A stretch of DNA of 64,000 nt from Ampelomyces quisqualis (GCA_018398575.1 JAGTXZ010000018.1:744001-808000), one strand, 5' to 3'. Counted from the stretch's first letter, positions 11,142 through 23,364 are shown. Numbers and translations are program-made. The notes: a model not told the origin generated them from the letters alone.

Positions 11142-12219
11142 GGGTGAGAAATAGTATAGTAGAAAGTAATCTACTTCCAGATGTAGAATGCCTTTTGAGG
11201 GTAATGAGGAAACACAAAGTTGCGAGCAAGTGTGAGCCTTTTTATACAGATTTTAGGACTGTGCAAGCTCCGGCACAGCCTTCCAGACCCGTCACTTGGA
11301 GATAAAATTCACGTGTTAAGGACATGTTATTACTGGAACTGAATACTCCCTAAATTGGTCAACCACAGAGTATTTCCAAAACCAGGTCCCAATGGTCCTG
11401 ACGGCTTTAAGACCCTAGCACGGTGCTTCTTTAGGGTACAAACTTGGGCTGGAAAGACGACCGTTGGTATCGAACAGGGTGGAAGAGGAAAGCCTGATGA
11501 TCGTACCTGAATATCCCCACAGTTCCAATGGTACGACCTCAAATTGTGACGACGTGACCTGTTGGCTTTAACAACATATGCTCTCAACAACCGATATCTT
11601 CAGCTGGCCTGAGGCTAAGCAGGACCCAATGAGTGCCACCTCTTTCGGAAACAGACGATAGATAGACCCGTGACGAGAGGCTGGAAGGAACACCAGGGTG
11701 TATACGTAAGCACGTACGACCCCCAAAATATGGCAAGGACCATTGTAGTCTCCAAGACTCCTTTTTCAATATCAATTTTCGCATTTTTGACATTGATATA
11801 GGAACTACTCGATTGGGAAACTGGATATCTTGAACCTGATATCAAAGCCCTTGATATGCCTCGCGGCTATGACAGGGCTGAACATCAATGTGTCGCTACA
11901 CACACAACGCGAGGATCGCGTGATTGGCGCGATTGACGATCCATAGTGTTATCTAGCAAACCATCAGCGCAGAATAACTGTACCCTGGTTTGGGAAATCG
12001 AGCTAGCGGAAACCCTGGAGGGACCTACAGATAAAATTCATTTCCTAAAATAGATCGGATCATCGATCGTGATGCGAGCGTGTGCGTAAAGATCTGGGGA
12101 CCGCGTTGTTGAGCTTCGTCTTTAGCGGGTTGAGACATTGGTCGCAGGACGTTCAACAGATAATGTCCATTTTTAGCACCAACGACCCATCGATATCGAC
12201 AGCGGATTGCACTCGTAGA
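11142..12219. other. Intergenic, no gene seen
   Basis: About 1.08 kb of ordinary-composition DNA with only short frames. I found no terminal repeats, transposase motifs or RNA genes. Confidence 0.55.
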
Positions 12220-13125
12220 CTACCCCAATCGAGGATGCCTCGGCCATATCCCGTGATGTTTCCAAAACGCGCGTCCATCCAGTTTACGGCCCAGCACGCT
12301 CATATCCCGCGGAAGCGCTCTGATATCTTCTTCCAGCATAAGTTCGCCGACCCACTTTGCAAACTGCTGTCTTAGCGCCCGATCCTCTTGACTAGCCGCG
12401 GCTTCTTGCTCCTCGGCTAACGCGGCGAAACTCATGATGAGATCGTACCAGTCATACACCCTCAGATCGGTAATAATCCATCTCTTGCCCTTGCTAAAGC
12501 TCTTGTGAGTAGCAACAATAGCGCGCGCAACGTCTTCTCCGTGCACAAAGTGTACCGCGCCGCGCTTCTTCACATCGTCTTTGGACTGTGCTAGTCGCGG
12601 CAGCCATTGGCGCGGTACACGACTGCCACCATACAGGCCACATAGATCCAGGACGCATCCGCCTAGTTCGAGTAACTCGTCTTCGGCAATGCCGCGGACA
12701 TCGGTGTGGTCGTAGGGCGATGACTCTGTGCTCCAATCATGTGGTAATTGGTTATAGATGCTCGTGACACCGAGTTGGATCCAGTTATTATGCGGTCCAT
12801 GAATGCTGCGGTATAGGCCAACGATATTTTTAGATTGGCCATGGCCTTTGAGGGGAAACGTAACGAGAACTGTTTTTGCTGCGGGAAGCCGCTTGTAGGG
12901 TTCTGCATCGCCGGAGTCCGGGTCGAAACTGAAAGGAATTGTATTATCACGTCCCGTCGTGGTAGTCGCGGCGTATTCTATTCCTTCCATTTTGAGCAGT
13001 GGTATCAGAAATGTCGAGGTCCAACCGGCGCCGAGAATGAGGAGATCAACTTCTTTCATTTGTTCGCGTAGCATGCTGCTGTTCTTGCCGGGACCGCCTG
13101 CTCGTTGTGGGCTTTTCTGGGGCAA
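12220..13125 (-). CDS. NAD(P)-binding Rossmann-fold protein, extended-SDR/YeeZ-like
   Basis: Single exon, 301 aa from the first Met. The dinucleotide-binding motif is DLLILGAGWTSTFLIPLL at about aa 27-44. The family usually begins just before this, so Met18 (13074) or Met23 (13059) are the likelier starts. Later segments fit an epimerase-like fold: KTVLVTFPLKG, WIQLGVTSIYN (the strand that often carries the active-site Ser/Thr-Tyr region), LDLCGLYGGSRVPRQWL, and VHFVHGEDVARAIVA, the typical HVxDVA signature. No classical YxxxK dyad is obvious. Fungal relatives are annotated as NAD-dependent epimerases or YeeZ-like proteins of unknown substrate. It stands alone, and no pathway can be inferred from its neighbours. 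Confidence 0.75.
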   Translation of the reverse strand: MPQKSPQRAGGPGKNSSMLREQMKEVDLLILGAGWTSTFLIPLLKMEGIEYAATTTTGRDNTIPFSFDPDSGDAEPYKRLPAAKTVLVTFPLKGHGQSKNIVGLYRSIHGPHNNWIQLGVTSIYNQLPHDWSTESSPYDHTDVRGIAEDELLELGGCVLDLCGLYGGSRVPRQWLPRLAQSKDDVKKRGAVHFVHGEDVARAIVATHKSFSKGKRWIITDLRVYDWYDLIMSFAALAEEQEAAASQEDRALRQQFAKWVGELMLEEDIRALPRDMSVLGRKLDGRAFWKHHGIWPRHPRLG

Positions 13126-13664
13126 TATTGTGTTTGTGGGCGATCGTGGTGTAGGTAGCGAAGGAAGACTTTTGTGAGGTGATGTTGAGTAGGTTCAACT
13201 TTTGGTACGCTACTATAGAAATGGTGACGTTTAGTCATAGGCCGCTTTACCCTTTGCGTGTAGCGACTTGTCACGCTGGCCAATCATACCTTGGCATCTG
13301 GACCCTGCGATTTCACGGGGATATGTGGACTTATCTGGCAGCCGTAGCGAAACGAGGCTGAACTCACACCACACGTTGCGCGTCGAATTCAGAGATTCGT
13401 GTTGCCCAATCATACATGTCCGATTTTACATGGATTCACTGTGAGTACACGCAAAAATGGTTGCAGAAGGAAGTGAGACCAATTTGAACACTTTCGATCA
13501 AGCGTTGAGTTTTCATTGGGAGTAAAGTGGTGGTGAGCCAGCCTATTTGGGCTCTGTACCGGACAAACCTGCGTACCATGAACACGATGAATGGAACTGC
13601 AAAGCCCCATATGGAGACGATGGCACCCGACCTCCCAGACCCTCCCATTCTCACGATATCGAAA
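13126..13664. other. Intergenic, no gene seen
   Basis: About 540 bp between two minus-strand genes. A 72-codon minus-strand frame (13436-13654) has a hydrophobic stretch but no homology signal that I recognise. Confidence 0.5.
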
Positions 13665-15407
13665 TTAAGCGTCTACCACAGACCAGTCGGAATCTTCGAC
13701 CATGGTAGGCGTAATGCCGCCGGCGAGGTCAACCATTTCGTCGTCATCGCTTTCAGACTCGGTCTCGAACTCGGTGTCATAATCATAACCATAGGTCTGG
13801 TCTTCGTTCTCAAGGTATGAGTCGATGGAGAACTTCTGGTATGGATACGTTGGCAGCTGGTTGAGCTCCTGGTCTTGGCCACCGACCGATGAGGAATTCC
13901 GCGTCTCAAGCTCCTTTCCTGTTAGCGCGTGCAGAAGAGCCCTTTGCGTAGCAACGTGCTCATCCACCTCATCCTCCTCTTGTGCCGTTAGCACTCGAGC
14001 TTCCACTGATGGTGTATCCGGGGAGATGACAACCCGGTACAAGGCCATCAAGGCTTTGCACATAGCCACGATGGACGCATCTTCCTTCTCGAATGCGCAG
14101 GGCTGAATTGCAAAAGAAAGGAGAAGGAGTATAAGTAGTCCTGCATCAACAGCAATCCGCAACTTTCGTTCCGATGATTCCAATGGATCTGATGGCTGCG
14201 GCGATGGCAGAAGAGCGATGCACGTAAAAGCCACGAAGCCGGAGACAAGAATAATGCGTTCCAGGATGGTGAGACGACACACAAAACCAATCGTGAAGTT
14301 TTGAAGGTGCCGAAAACGGGTCTTGAGTATCGTGCCAAAGGATTCTAATGGTTCCGAATAGATCGTGATGCCCGCGTACCAGCCCGCACAGCTGAACAGA
14401 AGAGCCAGGATGAGTTTGAAGCCGAAAAACGCGTAGTTCTTCAGGGTGTCAACCGCGGCATACGCCTTGGACAGCGTACAAAATTTGCGTGCAGTCTTCG
14501 TTATAGTCTCTGCAGGGGTCGAGGTTTTGTTGTAGGATGCCCATTCGACAGAGGGTTCGGTGAACACAACTCGACACGGAGACTCCCCACAATCCAAAGC
14601 AAATCCTATCGGCATCGTAGCACGCCCAGGTGCAGACCGGACAGATATAGTCTTATTATTCGCGCCAATTCTCCATGGGACGTGCAGAGAGAGGGACGGC
14701 ATGGATTTGCGCATTTGAGCTGGATAGGAGGACAAGAACGATTCTAGGGGACGTAGGATGGCGAGCACGACTTCTCCAGCTTTTGCGGAGAGGTAACGGC
14801 CTTGATGGAATACTCGGCTCCAGTAGGTCAGATTGTCCTGTTGGACAGACGGCAGCACACGTTGCAGTGTGTGGTGAAGACGCCCGCAGTTTTGGATCGT
14901 CCAATCGATGGTTTGATTGCGGATGTCAGGGTACTGGAGGCCCACGCCGAAGAGCTGCTGGTTCACGTGATTAACCCCACGTACTAGACAGTCATTGTGT
15001 TTCTCCATGAAGCGAGCAGCGAGTGGTGTGGAAGTGATCTCATCGAGTCGATTGTAGAGCAACTGTTCCCTGTATCGGACATTGCTGTGACCTCGGAGAG
15101 CGAATTCCGCGCGTTGGAGATCCGACTCCAGCTGCAACGAGAGTAGACGAGATCCGATGCCGAAGACTGCAAAGATGAACATGAGGAACATGATGCCCTT
15201 GAGCAATACCGCGATATGCGACAGAGCTTGCTTGGCCTTGGAGTGTTGTCGATCTTGACTTTGCTGTGAGACTGAGAAGCCAGCGATTTTGGAAGAAGTT
15301 TTCGCCTCATAGGCTTTGCTGGTGCTAGAGAGCTCTGGCATAGTCTTGACGTTGGTGAGCATCTCTGCCGTTGTAGGAGCGCCTGCTGGTTTGGAGTCCG
15401 ACTCCAT
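13665..15407 (-). CDS. Unknown fungal multi-pass membrane protein
   Basis: Single exon, 580 aa. The N-terminus (about 60 residues) is hydrophilic, followed by a strong membrane span at about aa 65-92 (HIAVLLKGIMFLMFIFAVFG). A 240-residue probable lumenal or extracellular region comes next, with several Cys and N-glycosylation sequons (NQT, NLT, NKT). Three more spans follow: about aa 328-352 (FFGFKLILALLFSCAGWYAG), 388-404 (ILVSGFVAFTCIALLP) and 423-437. The C-terminal 130 residues are acidic and cytosolic-looking, ending EDSDWSVVDA. The topology suggests an ER, nuclear-envelope or plasma-membrane protein. I do not recognise a family and assign no function. Confidence 0.7.
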   Translation of the reverse strand: MESDSKPAGAPTTAEMLTNVKTMPELSSTSKAYEAKTSSKIAGFSVSQQSQDRQHSKAKQALSHIAVLLKGIMFLMFIFAVFGIGSRLLSLQLESDLQRAEFALRGHSNVRYREQLLYNRLDEITSTPLAARFMEKHNDCLVRGVNHVNQQLFGVGLQYPDIRNQTIDWTIQNCGRLHHTLQRVLPSVQQDNLTYWSRVFHQGRYLSAKAGEVVLAILRPLESFLSSYPAQMRKSMPSLSLHVPWRIGANNKTISVRSAPGRATMPIGFALDCGESPCRVVFTEPSVEWASYNKTSTPAETITKTARKFCTLSKAYAAVDTLKNYAFFGFKLILALLFSCAGWYAGITIYSEPLESFGTILKTRFRHLQNFTIGFVCRLTILERIILVSGFVAFTCIALLPSPQPSDPLESSERKLRIAVDAGLLILLLLSFAIQPCAFEKEDASIVAMCKALMALYRVVISPDTPSVEARVLTAQEEDEVDEHVATQRALLHALTGKELETRNSSSVGGQDQELNQLPTYPYQKFSIDSYLENEDQTYGYDYDTEFETESESDDDEMVDLAGGITPTMVEDSDWSVVDA

Positions 15408-15897
15408 CGTGAATGGCTGCGTCTCTGTGTTGGGGACAGAGAGTGGTAAAGTGGTAGCTGAGTTGAGTTGATGTTAGTGAAGAACACTGGGGAGAAGGCG
15501 CGCAGTCGAGGTTGTGTGTGCGGGGAGGGACTGTTTGGTGCGGTACCGAGAGGAGGTAGGGCTCGCGTACCAGATAGTCACGGTCGCAAGGTGCACGTGC
15601 GAGGCCGTTCACTCGCAAGTGCTGCCTGGAAAGCACCTGGACCATGACGTACGAGGCGTGCTACAAGATGATTGCGGGGCTGTCAACGCGACGAGAATAG
15701 AGATGCTGGGTGAAAGATGCTGAGTGAAAGCCGGTGGAAGCACTGTGAAGCTTTCAGCCTAAGTGATGCTGGAGGAAAGTGCTAGCCTGCATCGCGTCAC
15801 TGCGCGCGAGTATCGTAGCTCTCGACGCAGACGCGTCGGAATGGCTGCAATGTAGTAACACAAAGCAAGAATGTCATGCATCCGCTACGAAGATGGA
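15408..15897. other. Intergenic, no gene seen
   Basis: About 490 bp: promoter of the unknown membrane-protein gene and the 3' flank of NTH1. No supported coding sequence. Confidence 0.55.
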
Positions 15898-17228
15898 TTA
15901 TGATCTCTTTCGTGGCGTGCGCCGCGCGGGCTCTGCTGTCCCGATATCTTCAATATCCCCCATGCCCCCCTCGATCGCACTTGCTGTATCCTCAGCCTTG
16001 ATTCTACCGACTTCAGCGTCCACATCTTCAGCCTTAATCTCTCCCACCTCAATGTCCACATTCTCTTTTTTAATTACATCCCCATCTTCAGCTTTGACGT
16101 TTACCTCCCTTTTGACCTTCGTCACCTTTCCCCTCACCGCAGACGCACACAACCCCCTCTCCGCCAACTTGCACTCTCCACATTTCCTACCCACCGGCAA
16201 ACAAATCGTCTGCCCAAAACCCACGAGCAAATTATTGATATCATGCCACTTATCTTTTGGTAGCCACGACTCCAACGCCGCGCGTGTCTGCTCCGGATTT
16301 TGTGTAGTGTGCCATCTCCACAAATTCGTGATTCGGTGTACGTGCACGTCGACACCTATGCCTTCGTCGCGGCCCCATGCAGCGCTCATGGTGAGATATG
16401 CCATTTTAGGCCCTACGCCTGGTAGGGAGACGAGGCCCTCGATAGTATCGGGTATCTCCGAGTTGAACTTGTCGCGTAGGATTTCCGCGGTTTGCTTAAT
16501 GTACTTGGTTTTGAGGTTGTGGAAGCCGACTTTATTTATAAATGCGTTGAGGGCAGGAGGGTCGATAGCGAGGACGGACTCGAGGTTGAAGCCCTGTATG
16601 AGTTAGCTTGGGTGCTGGCTGAGGTTCGGAGGCGACCAACGCCTGGCATATTCTCTTGCATGCCTCGCATCGCGACAGCTGTGACGGTATCCTTCGTCTG
16701 ACTGCTCAGCATCAGGGCTATGAGCGTCTGGAACCTCTGGTCGCGCGGTGTCCGTGTCCGCTCTGCTAGACTCTCGCAGCCCATGGTGTCGACGGGCGCC
16801 AGGTTTTCGTTGCGCATTTCTCTTGTCAGGGCATACATCTCCTCCCAGTTCGAGGGCGCTTCGATCTTGACGATGCCATCAGGACCTGTGATCTTCTTCG
16901 CAGGCGTGCGCCGTGCCTTCTTGGGTTTGGCTTCTTTCTTGGGTGACGCGATCGCAGCGAGTGACACCTCTTTGGTCTCGTGCTTCACCACGGTTGGTGC
17001 GTTCTGTAATGCCTTTCGTCTCTTGCCAGGTCTCTGTTCGCCATCCGAACCGGATTCTTCTGGCACGGAGCTCAATTCCGAGTCTGTTGTGGTATCGCCT
17101 TCTTTCTTCACTCCAGTTCCATCTGTGCGAGGTGCGATGTTCGCGCCGGTCCGCTGACGTAATGTCCGCTGTGTGCGATTTGCGGCCAGAATGCGAGATG
17201 TGTCGCGAGACACACGAGAGGTCCGCAT
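15898..17228 (-). CDS. NTH1: Endonuclease III-type DNA glycosylase/AP lyase
   Basis: Exons 17228..16641 and 16593..15898 with a 47-nt intron give 427 aa. The glycosylase core spans about aa 125-346. The helix-hairpin-helix GLVSLPGVGPKMAYL contains the catalytic Lys259, and VDVHVHRI carries the catalytic Asp278. The iron-sulfur Cys are 327, 334, 337 and 345. The enzyme removes oxidised pyrimidines and nicks AP sites by beta-elimination. The N-terminal 125 residues are basic and disordered (nuclear and/or mitochondrial targeting). The C-terminal 80 residues are Lys/Glu-rich and contain a 12-residue tandem repeat. Eight ΨKxE SUMO-consensus motifs flank the core (Lys41, 82, 121, 357, 363, 371, 383, 395). 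The intron donor (GTTGGT) is atypical, but only this junction keeps the conserved reading. Confidence 0.93.
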
Positions 17229-17657
17229 TGGTCCTTTAGTGGTACTGAAGACGAAAGCGAGAGGATTCCCCGATTGAGTGGCTTCGATCCGAACACCGCA
17301 ACATGCGCGGTGCCTTTGCTGCTACAGTAATAGCCGCGTTACGGTTCGCCCCTTGTCTGCAGCCAATGAAGCGCCGCAGAAGTGCAACGCGTGATCACAT
17401 GACAACCGACGAGGAAAACTGGACTGCTGAACAACATGGCACTGCGGAATCGTGTCTCAAACATGAGACGGTAGAGCACTCAATACATCACGCTTCAATC
17501 AGCTACTACCCTATCAAAGCAGAATTTGTCTTTGATTATTATCTGGAAACGAAATCCTCTAGGTGCAGGGTAGAAATATGCCCCTGGTAACGCCACCCGC
17601 TTTTCTAGTAGTTCAATCACGCAGTCCTACAGATTGATCGACAAGCCTTTTCAAAAC
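17229..17657. other. Intergenic, no gene seen
   Basis: About 430 bp: promoter of NTH1 and 3' flank of NUP188. No supported coding sequence. Confidence 0.6.
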
Positions 17658-20600
17658 CTATGGCCCAATATTCAATCCCAAACATCGCCCTGCGTCCTCG
17701 AATTCCCCGATTACTCTGTCTTCAAGCTCATTGAGGCCCTCATCGACGCGACCCTTTCGTCCAAGCATCTCCACCTCACGCTCATCCATAGCAACAATCC
17801 GCTCTCTTAGAGCGCCCTTGCGGCTCAGCCAGCTTTCCACGTCTTCCTTGATGTTCTCTTTATCCCAGTCCAGTGGCACAACCTCGTTTGCTTGAATGCC
17901 CAGCTTAGGGCCTTGCTTGCGCACGTTTTCGATGATGGCAGAAATCAGAGACAAGGAGTGCGCTTCCGACGCTGTAGACAGAGTAATCTTGGTATTGTGC
18001 GATCGAGACGATGGGTTGCTGTTGATAGACTGCGAGGCGCGTAGGAGTTGTTCAGGGTACTGGTTGAGAAAGCTTGAAATTTCACCAGCGATGGGTGGAC
18101 CGACAGACAACAGAAGGTTCAGGCACAGCGGCAATATGCCTCTGACCCAGATTGAGTACAAGCGTGCTGGAGTGTCCGATTGACCCATGCCGTTGGGTCG
18201 ACGGTAGTAGTTCATCAGATTCGCCGTGTTGAGCTGCGACAAGACGCCATCAACTGCCATTGTTTCCGCAAGAGCCTGGATGCTTGATAGTGACAGAAGG
18301 AAAAGCAGGCCGAGTTCGCCGTAGACCGGATCGTCAACGCCGTTGTTCTTGACGGTTAGACGATCGGACCACGAGAAGAGACTTGTGGCGTAGCGTAGAG
18401 TGTTGTTGTTTGCGAAAAGCAGTGCAGCCTGAGATTGCCACAATGTCATCTCGGGGATAGCCATGACACGTTGCAGCAGAGCAGTCAAAAGCGCAAAATC
18501 CGAAGGCGAAACGGTTGCTGAATCGGCGTGAAGTTGGGTAGCCAGGCTACGGAAGCCCTTTGCAACTGTGTCGGACAGAACCTCCAACAGCTGAGTTGAG
18601 ATAGCTTCCGTGAGTTCAGTATGGCTCTTCGGTACGGTGCCACGAAAGCTGGAACGGAATGACACCTCTTTTGAGTCGCTCGAGTTGTCAACAAGGTGGA
18701 AATGTAGTGCAAGATAGAGTATTCGCAGGAGGGAGCGGTAGTAGTGTATGGATTCGCTGGAGAAGACATTGTCGAAATCAGGTGTTGACGTGCGAATAGC
18801 GTTCCATATGGGTGTTAGAAGTTGTCGAGCCTCTGATGTCTGCACTTTGGCCTCCACGAGCTTTTTCAGCACAGCAAATGCCAAGTCAGCTCGCGTGATC
18901 ATGAGCTGGCCAAACAACGCCTCGGGGAGATTGGATTCTGCGTTAGCCCTCATACACTTTCTGACCACGCCAATCAAGATTCTCGCCACATGGTCATCTT
19001 TTGCAACCATGTGGCTGAGCTCTAGAGCAAGAAGTTTCCAGCTTTGCATGAGCTGTACCTGCGATTCTACCAGCCCGAGATTCAAATTGGCTGTCTCGAC
19101 TTCGCCCGCGAATCCCGTGCCCTCTCGGGGACCTGACCATTTGTTGTCGAAGCCCAGCAATCGATTCGCCAGATCAACATCGTAAAAGAACTTGCGCCCG
19201 AAAGGCTCGGGGTACAAGGTCGTCCGCTTCAAATTGGCTAGTGTGACACCAAGGAAGTGTTTCTCGATATGTTGTTTGAGGTTGCTATGCAACGATTCGT
19301 TGTATGATGGCAGTTCCAGCGCGTTGTCTTCGAAATAGACCAGGCTTGGGACGACTTCCTTCAGGACGGTAATATCGCCAACTTGCCGTGCGCTGTGCAG
19401 GTACATGGCAAGTACCTCGCAAGCCAAGGATGCGAACCTGTTCTGATATGAGCGCTCCACCAGTTCGGCGCTTGTCTTGAGAGTCCTCGGTCGCTTTGCC
19501 ATCCACTTGAGGAAGACAAGAAGCCGTTGAATAAATTCTTTCTGCTTCCGCAAATCGCCCATAGCCCAAGCCCAATTGTTCTGCGCTGAAGACACAAATT
19601 CCAGCATTGCAGTATACAGATCCCAGGGCTGCGAGGTTGTTTTCCTCTCTGGCAGGTCCATGTTGGTGAGGGCGTCCAGCGCTCGGGTAAGCAAAGCTTT
19701 ATTTCTCGATTGAGAAGTCGACTCTGCTTTCGATCTCATGGCCTCACGTGGTGTACTGCCTGTGAGCAAATATAAAGAGAACCATTGCTGTTTGCAGGTT
19801 ACGACAGCCGAGAGCAGATTCCACACATTTGTCTGGATATCGAGCACTCTGATAGGCTCGTCAAGCTGTGATAAGACACTGAGAAAGTTCTTAGCGGTGC
19901 GTGGTCCTAAGTGACCCAGCAAAGAAGGCGGTTCCTGGTGCTCATTGTGGGGTTTCGACACGTGTGTTCCGCCATGTGCTTCCGTCGCACCTGTGTCTAT
20001 TTCAGCAACACGTAGAGCGCCACGCACCAGAGTCTCGAGCAGGAGCACTACTTGTGACTTCCACCTGTCGCTTGAGCCGTACAATCGTGCTAGAAGTGGT
20101 GTTGCCTTGAACAATTGTTGTTCCAAATGTGTCCACGGCTTGCTGAGGAGCATGGCAACTCGTACGAGAACATCGGCAAGCGCTAACGTTGCCTGTGTTT
20201 GTCGCCTCCACAGCGTTCCCGAACTCGTGCGCAAAGTTGTGTCTTCTGGGCCCACTCCAATCACCAACGATGCCAGGATAGGGTTCGTTGGCATGCTACC
20301 TTCAGACTTGGTCAAGTATAGTTGTGTGATGTACTCGGCAATTGGCGCAATGAGCTTCGTGAGTTTGGCAGAAAGCTTGGGAGCGTCGTCTACACCATAG
20401 GCAAGTTGTAGGATTATGGTGAAAACATCGCATATCGCAATGTTGATCTCTGGTCGGTGCTCGTGCTTGGAATATTTCCAGCTTAATGAGCTCTCGTAGA
20501 TGCTCGCCAGTGTTCGTCCAAACGTGAACAGAGTCGTGCTGATGATCTTGTCCGATGTGCCACTGTCTGGAGGCGCAGTAGCGTTGAACCGGCTCAGTGC

Positions 20601-23364
20601 TCTACTGGGTGTTTTGCGTGCCACGGAGCGCTCGACCGCATCCGTCACCAATGCCTTATACAGTCTTATGCAGCCGATGAGGAAGTCATATCGACCAAGA
20701 ACCATCTCGGTACCAATGAGAACCGCTGCCAAGCTACCGCCGTTTCCGTCACCTTCTAGTAATCGACTCCTAGCCAGCCATGGCCATATTCTCTGTGGGG
20801 TGATGACTGCCAGAGCCTCCAAGAAATGTGTGCAATTAACCAGAAGCTCGAGCGATGCTTCGTTGTTGGGCTCTTCGCACAACCGCAACAACTCCTCGTC
20901 GAAGACGGCAAGAATTGCGCTGACTGTGTCTTGCCCGCTAGTGACGCTGATTGATAGCGTTTCCAGCAGCTCTGCTGAGCAAATGCCCTCAGACGACTGC
21001 AATGAAGAGTGAATCAGATCGGCAAAGAGACCGATGATCTCCAGGACGCTTTCACGAGCGACCGGCTCCTGGGTGTTAAGTTCAGTTCTACCACTTCCAA
21101 CGGGATATGTCGAGAGTAATTGAACCAGGTATGTCAAGGTGGAATGTTGGAAGTGCCATACCGCAACATAGGGCTGCGTGCTGTCGTCGACGATTATACC
21201 CTCTGTGCCAGCGGGTATTTCTAGGAGTCCTTCGGATGATCCGGAAGCGGCTGAAGACATCAGGCGCCGTTGTCCGCCGAAGCTTGATATCCCTCCCGAC
21301 GAGAAAAGGGGGAGAGGTGCGGTAAGCTCGACCCAGTTCGCGTTCTCCTCCTCGCGTGTTAACGCGTAGCCCCTGAAACTCTCGGGCAAGCGCTGCATTA
21401 ATTGAGTCGAGTTGGTAAGCTTGTCCATGAAGTTAGGAACGCCATTCTGGATTGCGTTATCGCCCCGAGTCAATGCACTGCAGAACTTCAAGAAGGGCGT
21501 GATCTCGTATGGATATCGTAGACGAGCCTCGTTGAGCAACATGGGCCTCAAAACATACTCGTCTTCCAGAAAGTATGAGACAACTGGATCGGCTTGATGC
21601 GGCGCGTCTTCGTCAACCCATGTTCGGAAGGCTCTGTCGCCGGCCAGTATGGTGTACGTAGTGACGATGAGATCGGGGCTGTAACCGACAATGTCACTGC
21701 CTAGACCGGCACGAAGGAGTTGAAGGAAGAGAAGCCGCATCCGATCTCGTGAAATTTGGTCAACTCGGGTGCCAAAAGCAGGCAAGGCGATCTCGATAAG
21801 TTGGTTGATGATACCTAGGACTCCATCTCGTGAGCTGGCTTCTGCCAAATCTTGATATGGTAGAACGTTGTCGAAGAGTTCATGAGTCTCGAGTCGCGTG
21901 ACCGCCAACGCGGGTTCTTCTAGTGGAGATGGAGCAGGCAAAGACACATGTGAGGCATCTGGCGACTCTAGCAGGCGTTCACGCTCCTGCTCTTCATAGC
22001 TAGCTCGACTAGTGAGTTTCCAAGTGATAATGGCCCAGGCGAAAACTGGAGGCGTAGCCGGGCTCGGTCCAAGCTGCTTTGCTTCCCCGAACAAAGTTGT
22101 AATATCCGAAACCACGCCCGTGTTGAGAATGTAGGAAGACTGATCCCAGTTCTTGAAGTGCCCCGAATCGAGGTCGTCGATGATCAGATCAACTTTGAGG
22201 ATCGAGAGGGCCACAAGCGAAGTCAGGAGTTGGATGACAGAGACGAGTGGCTCCTGGCGGGAAGTGACCTAGACAAGGGTTAGTCGGTACGCAGGAGGAT
22301 GAAAAGGTCAGAGGCGTACGGTAGGGAACTCGCGGAAGAAGCCACTCTGCAAGAAGAACTTGAGCCAGTCGTCGATGGTAGCAGCTGGGACGAAGCCCTT
22401 GACATGCAAATCGGCGTGGGCGAGAGCTAGATGCAGGATATGCAATAGTTCCGTAGTTTGCGCAACCACCCACCGCTCCGACGCAGCCTCCGCCATTGTT
22501 TCGCTGACACTCCAGCCATAGCCGCCTTCGAGCGAACTGCATCTCTTCTGCGCGGCTTGGCGGCACTCATCGAGCGCTTTGGGGCCTCCTCCCTGGGCTG
22601 CGGCAATTTTTTGACCCAGCTCTTCGATCCAGCCCGCACCGACAGAGCCGTAGTCGTTCGGGTAGATTGTCTGACTGCGCAGATGAGGTGCGGAAGCCCA
22701 CGAGACCAGCAGCTGGCTGATGCGGATGATGGAGGCGCACGTCGAGTGGTATACGTCGACTAGGCGCAAGCGGCGCTGGTCTTGGGTGTCGAAATGGGTG
22801 GCCTGGGCAGCGTGCGGCGTGGAGAGGATGGACGAGTTTGGGATGAATGTCGATGCGCCTAGGTTGCAGACTCCGGCGGCCTCCTGCACGCTGAGAGCCT
22901 CTTCTTCTGTCAAGCCGCTCAGCAGCTGGACCACGGGCCTGCTCTGCCATTCTTGCGCAACCAGCTGCAGCGCCGCGTATTCGGAGATTTGCGCTTCCTT
23001 GGAGAGCCAGAGGCTGTCTTCCTTGATTTCGTCTAGGTTGTAGTGGCCATCTGCCGCGGGCGTGACCTTGATTGGCGCCGTCTTGGCTTCGAACCTGCTC
23101 TTCTCCTGCGGCGAAGGGTCTGGGAACGGCTTCCACGGCCGGCTGAGGACTTGGATGTTGTCGCTCGCGGTCAAGAATGTGCGCAGCTTCTCGCTCTTTG
23201 CCGCAGCTTCGGGGTCGCAGAGGGCGCGGAATGCGATGTCCCAGGTCCTGATCCTGTTAGCGCTGCATCCAAGGTGGAGCTCCAGGTAGGTAAACATACA
23301 CAAGCTGCTGCTCGCCGGTGAAGCACGTGGACAGGTCCAGCTCGGGCGATTGGGTCGAGGCCAT
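17658..23364 (-). CDS. NUP188: Nucleoporin NUP188 (inner-ring scaffold)
   Basis: Three exons: 23364..23300, 23253..22320 and 22268..17658, with introns of 46 and 51 nt, giving 1869 aa. The first exon encodes only MASTQSPELDLSTCFTGEQQ plus two residues. The second exon holds the N-terminal helical domain of the family (IRTWDIAFRALCDP, VLSRPWKPFPDPSP, KEDSLWLSKEAQISEYAALQ). The rest is a continuous alpha-helical solenoid ending in a charged coiled coil. Length and the N-terminal blocks fit fungal Nup188, a large inner-ring nucleoporin pairing with Nic96; it is distinguished from Nup192 mainly by the N-terminus. Divergent to trpC, sharing a 517-bp promoter region. Confidence 0.88.
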
